Source of the DNA: Armatimonadota bacterium
Lineage (GTDB): Bacteria; Armatimonadota; Zipacnadia; Zipacnadales; FEN-943
Assembly: GCA_026419655.1 (NCBI GenBank)
Contig: JANZZA010000132.1
Coordinates: forward strand, 1 to 11,334
DNA: 11,334 nucleotides
Direction: 5' to 3'
The first letter of the stretch is position 1, and each line of letters begins with the position of its first letter. The translations under genes were made by a program, and so were the position numbers. This document shows positions 1-6,333 of this stretch, piece by piece. The notes beneath the pieces were generated by a model, which saw only the letters and a list, made by a program, of their open reading frames with translations, had not been told where the DNA came from and made no database searches.

Positions 1-56
1 TCGCCCAGGAGCTCAAAATCAACCCCTGGGTGCAAGAGGCGGCCGAAGAACTGTAA
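1..56 (+). CDS. C-terminal end of an upstream gene (partial)
   Basis: Reading from base 3, the frame gives 17 codons (AQELKINPWVQEAAEEL) and a TAA stop at 54-56. The sequence is charged and would form an amphipathic helix, which is typical of the end of a globular cytoplasmic protein. Codon use (GCC, CTC, CTG, GAG) fits the window. Nothing in it identifies a family. It points the same way as the large gene at 300, with about 240 bases between them, so co-transcription is possible but not shown. It may be chance, since only a short stretch is visible. Confidence 0.45.
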   Translation, partial: AQELKINPWVQEAAEEL

Positions 57-299
57 GAACTCGCACGGCTGCCCCATGCAGCGCCGGCAGCAAGCCGCTG
101 GACCTCGCGCTGGTTTGCATTTCAGACAACGGACGGCAACAGGCAGCTGGCACCTCGCAAGTTCCATGGCGTGCAGGAAATCCCTGTGGGATTTAAGCAC
201 TGGGCCTGAGCTGAAGCAGCGCGGAGGCTGCAGAGAAGCCCGTGAGTAGAGCAGTACTTACAGGATGGGCCCCGTTTCGAGAAGGCTTGGGATGAGAAG
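57..299. other. Spacer upstream of the 1411-aa gene
   Basis: This is non-coding as far as I can see. It holds small inverted repeats: a 6-bp pair at 68-73/86-91 and a 5-bp pair at 216-220/227-231 with a 6-nt loop. Neither is followed by a T-run, so I do not call a terminator. I looked for a -35/-10 pair before base 300 and found none I would defend. A TTGCAT at 115-120 has no good -10 at the right distance. Confidence 0.5.
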
Positions 300-3200
300 A
301 TGAGACACGCGACAAGGTTTTGTGGGCTGGCCCTTGGTTTGCTGTTGGCCATCTCTGCCCCGTGTGCGGTGAAGGTTAGCAAGACCGGAGCATACCAGTG
401 GAGTCTCGAAAGCAGCGCGATCAAGGTGACGCTGGACTGTCAGCGAGCATGCTTTGACGTAGTGGACAAGCGCTGCGGGCAGCGATGGGGAGCGACAGGC
501 ACGCGGGCAGCGATTTTCCCTGTTGCGTGGACGGTCGGTTTATCGCCCGAAGCGCTGTCCCTGGATGGGACCATCGAGGAGCAGGAATGGCCGGGCCCAA
601 GGATTGATCTCACCGGCGCTGGCAACCTCACCTGGGGCAAGAACCGACCAGCCGCCAATGACTTCTCGGGTCAGGTCTTCGTGTGTCACCACCAGCAGGG
701 TCTTTTGCTGGGCGTCCGGGTGCGCGATGACGCCGTGGTGTTTCCGCAGACGGAGGAGCGTGAGTGGTGGGAATGGGACAGCGTGGAATTTTGGGTAGGG
801 GGCCAGCAGTACGCTATTATCCCCGCACCGCCGACGGGCGCAATGGTTGCCATGGGGCGGGGCGGGGTGGACGGCGCGAGGGTGGCGTCGCGCCTGGTAG
901 AGGGCGGCTACGAAGTAGAAGCTCTTCTCCCCTGGCCACAGGGAAGTGCACCTGGGGCCGCCTCAGTGCCTTTCGCTCTGGGCATCAATGACGCCGACGA
1001 GCCGGGACGCCGCGAAAGCCAGCTCTACTTCCCGGCGTCGTGGCAGCACTCCGTCCCGGAGACCTTCGCCCAAACTAGATTTGCCGCCGAGGGGACTTTG
1101 CCTGTCCATGCCGAGGAGCCAGAACCCCTGGTGGCCGAGGTGACCCCTCTATCCAAAGGCGGTGGGCTTTCCCTCAGGACAGCCGCGTTCTCCCTTGGCG
1201 GCATCGGGAAAATCTGGGACGCCAGAGTGACCCTGCGACTAGAGAACGAAAGTGAGCTGGTGGCGACCATAGACCGCGACCCACGCGACGCACCCACCCA
1301 GCACTTTACTGTGTTTGCGCCACTGGCCCAGACACAGCCGGCAGAAATCTACGCAGCGGCCTACTGCAACGGTATCGCCGTTCCAGACAGTGACCGGGCC
1401 TTCCTCAACGCCTGGTGGTGGGTCAGTGGTGGCCTGGACATGCCGTGGGTGGGCTACGGGACGGCAGCAGGGCCTGGCTACCTCATCCTGGCAGAGACGC
1501 CCGACGGGGCCTTTTTCCGGCCTGAAGCTCACGGCGAAGAGCAGCGCCTCGTCCCGCGGCTGTATTTCGCACCCGTAAAAGGGATGTTTGCCACGCCACG
1601 CACGTTTCGGTACGCCTTCTTCGACCGGGGCAGCTTTGTGGCCATGTGCAAGTGGTATCGTGCCTGGGCACGGAAGACGGGCCTACTGGTGACCCTGGCC
1701 GAGAAACTGCGCCGGCGGCCGCAGCTAGAGCGCATTAAGGGCGCCCCGGATTTTTGGGGTATTAACCCCACTATCTGCCACGACATTCGCCGCCATGGCG
1801 TGCGCCATGCCATCGTTAACGATGGCTGGGCAGCCGAAGAAATGGAAAAAGTAAAAGCCCTCGGCTACCTCGTCAGCCGCTACGACAACTATGAGGACAT
1901 GCTTGAAGGACCGCGCGAAGAGTACGCCAGGGGAAAAATACCCGACGACGTCGTGCTCAACGCCGACGGTACACGCATGACTGCGTGGTTGACATGGGAC
2001 AAGGCCGTGCAGTTCATGAAGCGCTGCTCGGTACTGTACGAGGAGACCGCGCGACTGCAAATACCCAGAGACCTGGCCGAGCATCCTTATAACGCACGCT
2101 TCATAGATGTAACCACAGCCTGCGGGCTGAGGGAATGTTACGACCCAGTCCATCCCTGCGACTACACCGGGGACAGGCTGGCGCGAGAAAAACTGGCGCG
2201 GTACGTGGCCGAGGAACTAAAGCTGGTCCTGGGTGGCGAGCACGGGCAGTGGTGGGGCGTGCCCTATTATGACTACTGGGAAGGAATGCAGAGCGGCGGC
2301 TTCTACTCGTGGCCAGCCGGACATGTGGGCATAGAGCTGCCCCAGAAACGTGAGGACATTGGCGCAATGTACTGGCGCTACGGAATAGGCCACGAGCGCC
2401 GGGTGCCCCTGTGGCAACTGGTCTTTGGAGATTGCGTGCTGTCTACGTGGTACTGGGGGGACTCGACAGGGCATCTTTACAATGTGGCCCCCGACCTCGA
2501 CGACCGCAAGGACTGCTTTAATCTGCTGTACGGCACCGTGCCCCTCTTCTGGACCACCCAGCCCTACAGCTTCCGGTGGAGCGACCTCGAGCTTCGTCTG
2601 CGGTTGCTACAAAGCTATTACGTGACCTGCCCTGTCCAGGAGCAGACGGGCTGGGGCGAGATGATTGACTACCGCTTCGTGACGGATGACAGGACCGTCC
2701 ACGAGAGTCGGTTTGCCAATGGGGTCCGCGTGCTAGTCAACTTTGGCGAGCGGCCGTACACGACCGAAGCAAGGGACAAGAAATACGACCTCCCCCAATA
2801 TGGGTTCCTGGCGACCGGGCCGGGCGTGCTCGCGTACCGGGCCACCATAGCAGGCCGAACGGTGACCTTCGTGAGCACTCCCACTGCCGTGTATGCAGAC
2901 GCGGCTGGCAAGCCACACGATTTTGGCCCGCTGAAAACCGACGGGCGGGCGGCGTTGGAGATAGTGGCGCCAGGTGAGGTACGCGTGATTCGCTTAACCG
3001 GCACGGCGCTGCAGGTGCGGCCCGGGGCGCTCGCGGGAGCGCCGGCGGGCAAGAGCATTAGGGTTTACGCCGAGGACGAAGAGATGTCCCCGGCCGAGCT
3101 AGTTAAAAACGATGACCGTGCCGACTGGATAGTTTGGCCGGACGGGCTGAAGTTTGGGCGAGTTATATGGGGACCGCGTCTGGGCCGGTCTGACCTGGAC

Positions 3201-4535
3201 ATCGGCCGCGTCGAAGTGCGTCCGGAAAAGGTCTTGCAGGGCGAAAAAGCAACGGTGAAGGTAGAGCTGCGCAATCACGGCAGCGTCGGGACGGGCCGGG
3301 CCTTTGTGGCCCTGTATCTGGGGCGCAAGGACAAGGCTAACGAGATCGCCCGCACGCGCACGGACATAGCTGCCGCCGGCGTAACCTTTGTCACCTTCCA
3401 GGTCGCAACCAGTGAGATTGACGGCCCGCACACTTTGATAGCCGTGGCCGACCCTGACAATAGCCTGGCGGAAATAAATGAGCGCAACAATGAAGAGCGG
3501 GCCCAGCTTGAAGTGATAGCCAATCCGCAGCGGTGGCCCTACAGGCTTAAGTTAGAGGTTGCTGCGCCCGACTACAGCCACATTGACTACGGCGCCGAGG
3601 TGCCGCTGGATTTGGGCGTGTGCGGTGCGCCGGCTGATGTGGTGCTGACACCAGAGTCGGTACGAGTAGTTAAGGTTGAAGACGGGCGCCCCGTGGGCCA
3701 GGCCATGGCGCAGTTCGAGCCAGCGGAAGGCTTTGACGGCCGCGAAAATCGCCGCGGCGTGCTGGTATTTGTGGACACGTTTCTGGCAGGGCGTTCACAG
3801 GAATATTTCGTGCTCATCGGGACGGCCAAGCAGGAAACGCGGACGGGGACGGGCATGTGGTATGACGAGAAATCGCGAAGAGTCCAGACGGTCGCCTATG
3901 AGTTGTCCTTCGAGCCAAAAGGCCGGCCGATCCATTGGCGTAATCTGCTACCTGGCGCTGGCGGAAAAACCATGGCTGCCCACGTCTGTGCCTCGGATGG
4001 CGCCTTTGGCTGGTCGGCCGAAAATGGCCCGACTGGCGAGATAAAAGTCCTGCATGCTGGCCCAGCCCGCGTCGTCATCGAGGTCACTCGTACTCTTGAC
4101 GGCGGTTTCGAGTACCGTAAAGTCTTTTGGTTTTATCCCACCTACTTCGTGGTTGACGGCGAATTTAACAAGGCTCCGTCCGTGTGGACCCGGACTGGGG
4201 TACCCGGGGTCTGCCAGTACGCTGACAGCGCCGGAAATAGGGCGATTGTGGATGGCACGGGCGACGAAGAAGGCGTTGCGGGCCGAGCGCCGGATGTGAA
4301 GTGGTACGTTTGCTATACCGACCAGTGGGCCTTGAGTGCTCTCAGCTTCGGTGCACCGTCCAACGTTTCCTACTGGGACGAGGGGATAGGCGATATAGGC
4401 TTCACGAGCAGCCACGCTAACCAACTACGGACTGTCTACGTCACTCACCGCGGCCAGAAATCTCCCGAGTTCGCCGAGAAAGATTATCAAGCCCACGCCG
4501 AGCCCCTGAAAATCACCACAAGCGGATTCCGTTAG
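300..4535 (+). CDS. Exported multi-domain glycosidase-like protein (CBM9-like, TIM-barrel-like, CARDB)
   Basis: This is a 1411-aa protein predicted to be exported and probably to act on a polysaccharide. Residues 1-23 are a signal peptide (Arg/His start, then a Leu-rich core). Residues about 38-63 look like the first strands of a beta domain. Residues about 86-262 are CBM9-like, from LDGTIEEQEW through an EWDSVEFW strand to ALGINDADE. Residues about 286-430 are beta-rich. Residues about 440-790 look like a glycosidase TIM barrel, with acidic candidates D508 (VNDGW), D658/E661 (YYDYWEGM) and D711 (VFGDC). A C-terminal beta domain follows at about 790-905. CARDB spans about 964-1072, ending in the typical DNSLAEINERNN. 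Residues 1079-1411 are beta-rich and unrecognised. The architecture recalls GH101-like or DUF5696/DUF6259 enzymes, but I cannot assign a family. The ATG at 300 has only a weak Shine-Dalgarno (GGATGAG); the signal peptide right after it supports this start. It converges on the ModA-like gene. Confidence 0.85.
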   Translation: MRHATRFCGLALGLLLAISAPCAVKVSKTGAYQWSLESSAIKVTLDCQRACFDVVDKRCGQRWGATGTRAAIFPVAWTVGLSPEALSLDGTIEEQEWPGPRIDLTGAGNLTWGKNRPAANDFSGQVFVCHHQQGLLLGVRVRDDAVVFPQTEEREWWEWDSVEFWVGGQQYAIIPAPPTGAMVAMGRGGVDGARVASRLVEGGYEVEALLPWPQGSAPGAASVPFALGINDADEPGRRESQLYFPASWQHSVPETFAQTRFAAEGTLPVHAEEPEPLVAEVTPLSKGGGLSLRTAAFSLGGIGKIWDARVTLRLENESELVATIDRDPRDAPTQHFTVFAPLAQTQPAEIYAAAYCNGIAVPDSDRAFLNAWWWVSGGLDMPWVGYGTAAGPGYLILAETPDGAFFRPEAHGEEQRLVPRLYFAPVKGMFATPRTFRYAFFDRGSFVAMCKWYRAWARKTGLLVTLAEKLRRRPQLERIKGAPDFWGINPTICHDIRRHGVRHAIVNDGWAAEEMEKVKALGYLVSRYDNYEDMLEGPREEYARGKIPDDVVLNADGTRMTAWLTWDKAVQFMKRCSVLYEETARLQIPRDLAEHPYNARFIDVTTACGLRECYDPVHPCDYTGDRLAREKLARYVAEELKLVLGGEHGQWWGVPYYDYWEGMQSGGFYSWPAGHVGIELPQKREDIGAMYWRYGIGHERRVPLWQLVFGDCVLSTWYWGDSTGHLYNVAPDLDDRKDCFNLLYGTVPLFWTTQPYSFRWSDLELRLRLLQSYYVTCPVQEQTGWGEMIDYRFVTDDRTVHESRFANGVRVLVNFGERPYTTEARDKKYDLPQYGFLATGPGVLAYRATIAGRTVTFVSTPTAVYADAAGKPHDFGPLKTDGRAALEIVAPGEVRVIRLTGTALQVRPGALAGAPAGKSIRVYAEDEEMSPAELVKNDDRADWIVWPDGLKFGRVIWGPRLGRSDLDIGRVEVRPEKVLQGEKATVKVELRNHGSVGTGRAFVALYLGRKDKANEIARTRTDIAAAGVTFVTFQVATSEIDGPHTLIAVADPDNSLAEINERNNEERAQLEVIANPQRWPYRLKLEVAAPDYSHIDYGAEVPLDLGVCGAPADVVLTPESVRVVKVEDGRPVGQAMAQFEPAEGFDGRENRRGVLVFVDTFLAGRSQEYFVLIGTAKQETRTGTGMWYDEKSRRVQTVAYELSFEPKGRPIHWRNLLPGAGGKTMAAHVCASDGAFGWSAENGPTGEIKVLHAGPARVVIEVTRTLDGGFEYRKVFWFYPTYFVVDGEFNKAPSVWTRTGVPGVCQYADSAGNRAIVDGTGDEEGVAGRAPDVKWYVCYTDQWALSALSFGAPSNVSYWDEGIGDIGFTSSHANQLRTVYVTHRGQKSPEFAEKDYQAHAEPLKITTSGFR

Positions 4536-4589
4536 CCAGTGCCGTCTGGGGAGAAGCCACAGCCCACCAAGGGGCCACTGCTTCTGATA

Positions 4590-4620
4590 TGCGGGAGGAT
4601 AGAGAAAGGTGTCTCCCGCA
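4590..4620. terminator. Possible bidirectional hairpin terminator (weak)
   Basis: TGCGGGAG at 4590-4597 is matched exactly by CTCCCGCA at 4613-4620, giving an 8-bp GC-rich stem with a 15-nt loop. It sits 55 bases after the stop of the large plus-strand gene and between convergent genes, where a shared terminator is expected. There is no T-run directly after either arm. A run of five T at 4634-4638 is 14 bases downstream on the plus strand, which is too far for a standard intrinsic terminator. Processing or 3'-end protection is an alternative role. Confidence 0.35.
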
Positions 4621-4811
4621 CGCTGGGGACAGCTTTTTGGAAAGGGTTCTATCCGAGGTTCCTCTCGTAATGGCTGCCTACAACGTCACGACGGCTCCCT
4701 TTTCCCAACAAGGCGACGGCCGACCGCGCACAGCCTACCCTCGGCTACGGCCTGCCACTCCGACGCAAGGGCGCCACATGCCCTGCCCTTGCCATGCTTA
4801 AAGAGAAGCAC

Positions 4812-4830
4812 AAGGAGGTTAATCTGAGTG
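4812..4830 (+). promoter_or_regulatory. Orphan consensus Shine-Dalgarno with a GTG codon
   Basis: AAGGAGGT (4812-4819) is a full match to the anti-Shine-Dalgarno and is followed at normal spacing by GTG at 4828. The frame opened runs only 29 codons to a TGA at 4915-4917, entering the 3' end of the opposite-strand ModA-like gene. Its product is not recognisable. It could be the remnant 5' end of a lost gene, a short antisense peptide gene, or chance. Confidence 0.35.
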
Positions 4831-4855
4831 CCTCGCTACACGTGGGGAGTGAGGA

Positions 4856-6058
4856 CTACTCCTTTCCGCTGCTGCCCGGATAGGCCTTTTCGACTTCCTG
4901 GCGCACGGCAGCAATGAGGTCGTCCGCCTCCCACTCGCCGCCCAGGTAGCGGGAAAAAGTCACCTGCCGCTTTGTCCCGCCTGGGCCGCGGATGGTGACG
5001 GTCTGCTTACCGTTAATTAGGATAGCCCCACAGCTAAGCCCGGCGTCCTGCCAGCGCTTGAAGCCCTCGTCGGAAGTAAAGTCCACAAACTCAGCCTTCA
5101 CCTTGCCCGGAAAACGGTGGTTTAGCGACAACACTAAGGCCTTGATGTCGGCATGGCCTTCGGTGTCAGGGTAGAAAGCAACGACATGGACCTTTGCGTC
5201 CATATTATTGGCGCTGGGCGCGGCGGCGGAACCGGCACTGGGAAGGCCCTTCGACGCCATTACCTCGGCCGTGGCGGGCGCTGCGAGGAAACGAAGAAAG
5301 GTCTCCGCAGCCGGCCTGTTTGTCGTGAAGCTTGTGATAACTGCATGAAACTGTGCATCTTCGGCAGGGTAACTGTCGGGCGGGAAGGAGCAGGCCACCC
5401 TCACCTTGGCTGCTTCTAATTTGGCCGGATTGGTTTCTAGCGGGCAACTTCGGTAGGCAATACCTGCGTCAGCGCGCCCCGATGCCACATGCTTGTAAGC
5501 GTCAATTGCAAACTCTGTGAGCACCAGCTTCTTGGCCAGCTTCTGCCACAACCCTAACTTTTCCAGTGCCCTCTTCGCCACGTCCCCAAGAGAGTTGTAT
5601 TTCGGGTCAGGACATGCCACGGTGGAAGCGTTAACAATATCCTCAATCACCTTAATGCGCGCAGGATTGGCCTTTGGTACCAGGACCACTAACTCCAACT
5701 GACCGAAGCGCACCAGGCTCGATTTGTCGGCGAGGCCCTTTTCGGCAAGCTGGTTGACCTCAAGCGGGCCTGAAGCAATGTACACGTCGCACAGCTTGCG
5801 CTCTTTCAGGACCTTGCGCTCGAGGGCTAGAGGATTGTCGAACGTAGGCCGCACAGCAATCTCTGGATGAGTCTGCTTGAAAGCGTCAAGGGCCGCCTTC
5901 ATCGGAATAATGATCCCGCAGGGGATGTAAACGCTGAGCGATGTGGGCGGAGCGGGCTGGGTCGGTCTGGCGGGCGGTGGCGTCGTTGCTACCTGCCTAC
6001 AACCGCTTCCTGCTAAAGCCACAACCCCAGCAACCAGCGTCAGTTTCCGAAAGCTCAC
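4856..6058 (-). CDS. ModA-like substrate-binding lipoprotein with C-terminal thioredoxin-fold-like domain
   Basis: This is a 400-aa lipoprotein. The start chosen is GTG at 6058, preceded by AGGGGG with 9-nt spacing. An in-frame TTG at 6121 would add 21 residues but has no ribosome binding site and would bury the signal peptide. Residues 1-20 are a lipoprotein signal with LAGSGC and C20 as the lipidated residue, followed by a Pro/Thr linker. Residues about 40-270 are type-2 periplasmic binding protein, ModA-like: SLSVYIPCGII, then CDVYIASGPLEVNQLAEKG, then ELVVLVPKAN and ADAGIAYRS. Residues about 286-400 follow a beta-alpha-beta order like thioredoxin (VHVVAFYP, KVKAEFVDF, CGAILINGK) but lack a CXXC; C343 is the only cysteine there. 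The serines that bind molybdate in E. coli ModA do not appear conserved, so the ligand is uncertain. No ABC permease or ATPase is nearby. Confidence 0.8.
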   Translation of the reverse strand: MSFRKLTLVAGVVALAGSGCRQVATTPPPARPTQPAPPTSLSVYIPCGIIIPMKAALDAFKQTHPEIAVRPTFDNPLALERKVLKERKLCDVYIASGPLEVNQLAEKGLADKSSLVRFGQLELVVLVPKANPARIKVIEDIVNASTVACPDPKYNSLGDVAKRALEKLGLWQKLAKKLVLTEFAIDAYKHVASGRADAGIAYRSCPLETNPAKLEAAKVRVACSFPPDSYPAEDAQFHAVITSFTTNRPAAETFLRFLAAPATAEVMASKGLPSAGSAAAPSANNMDAKVHVVAFYPDTEGHADIKALVLSLNHRFPGKVKAEFVDFTSDEGFKRWQDAGLSCGAILINGKQTVTIRGPGGTKRQVTFSRYLGGEWEADDLIAAVRQEVEKAYPGSSGKE

Positions 6059-6073
6059 GTCCAAATACCCCCT
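6059..6073 (-). promoter_or_regulatory. Ribosome binding site deciding the GTG start of the ModA-like gene
   Basis: On the minus strand AGGGGG (6073-6068) lies 9 nt before GTG at 6058. This favours the GTG over the upstream TTG at 6121 and places the lipoprotein signal peptide at the very N-terminus, as expected. Confidence 0.65.
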
Positions 6074-6333
6074 GCTGTGGAATGAAACTCTTCGTCTTTC
6101 TTCGGATGAAAAAACGCGCAAGTACGCTAGCCTGGTTCCTGCAGCTGAGACGGCTGCGGTGTCCTGGATCCCAGCCCTCCGGCTGGGGCCGAAGCGCGGC
6201 TGCCTCCGCGCCGCCAGGTTGCCGCTTCAGTCGCGAGGCCTTGCAGCCGCCCCAAGCTGGCAGCTACCAGCCCCCAGCCGCACAACCCTGCCCTGAGCTT
6301 TTATTTAGCGACGGCAGGCCGGTTGTCGGCGTG
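6074..6333. other. Hairpin-rich spacer between the ModA-like and glycosidase-like genes
   Basis: Both flanking genes read on the minus strand, so this is the 3' side of the glycosidase-like gene and the leader of the ModA-like gene. It contains a perfect 7-bp stem with a 4-nt loop at 6170-6187 and smaller 5-bp pairs at 6141-6145/6153-6157. None is followed by T residues on the minus strand. An AT-rich patch at 6299-6307 lies just past the upstream stop. I could not defend a promoter. The 260-base gap suggests the ModA-like gene may have its own promoter here. Confidence 0.5.
6170..6187. repeat. Inverted repeat, 7-bp stem with 4-nt loop
   Basis: CCCAGCC (6170-6176) pairs with GGCTGGG (6181-6187) around a CTCC loop, and a T-G wobble at 6169/6188 extends it. 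It is GC-rich and compact but has no T-run on either side, so it is a weak terminator candidate at best. It may act as an RNA 3'-end structure or leader structure. Confidence 0.4.

Larger units (their letters stand above)
4536..4855. other. Convergent intergenic region
   Basis: This 320-base spacer lies between two genes that point at each other. I see one clear hairpin (4590-4620) and one orphan Shine-Dalgarno (4812-4819), both listed separately. Two open frames of about 70 codons run through it on the plus strand (from 4589 and 4609). They lack ribosome binding sites, are rich in Arg, Pro and Ser, and look like random GC-rich reading, so I do not call them genes. Confidence 0.6.

Noticed and set aside
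115..150. TTGCAT as a -35 box upstream of the 1411-aa gene
   Set aside because: No acceptable -10 hexamer at 16-18 bases, and it lies more than 150 bases from the start codon.
1025..3856. Several minus-strand frames of 60-142 codons opposite the large plus-strand gene
   Set aside because: They overlap a continuous 1411-codon gene with recognisable domains and have no start signals or motifs of their own.
4656..4672. GGTTCCTCTCGTA resembles the complement of the sarcin-ricin loop of 23S rRNA
   Set aside because: Only about ten bases match and the flanks do not follow the rRNA sequence, so it is probably chance and not a 23S fragment.
4589..4827. Two overlapping plus-strand frames of about 70 codons in the convergent spacer
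   Set aside because: They have no ribosome binding site, no hydrophobic or domain pattern, and composition like random GC-rich DNA.
6059..6121. Longer start (TTG at 6121) for the ModA-like gene
   Set aside because: It has no Shine-Dalgarno and would put 21 charged residues before the lipoprotein signal. GTG at 6058 has AGGGGG at 9 nt.
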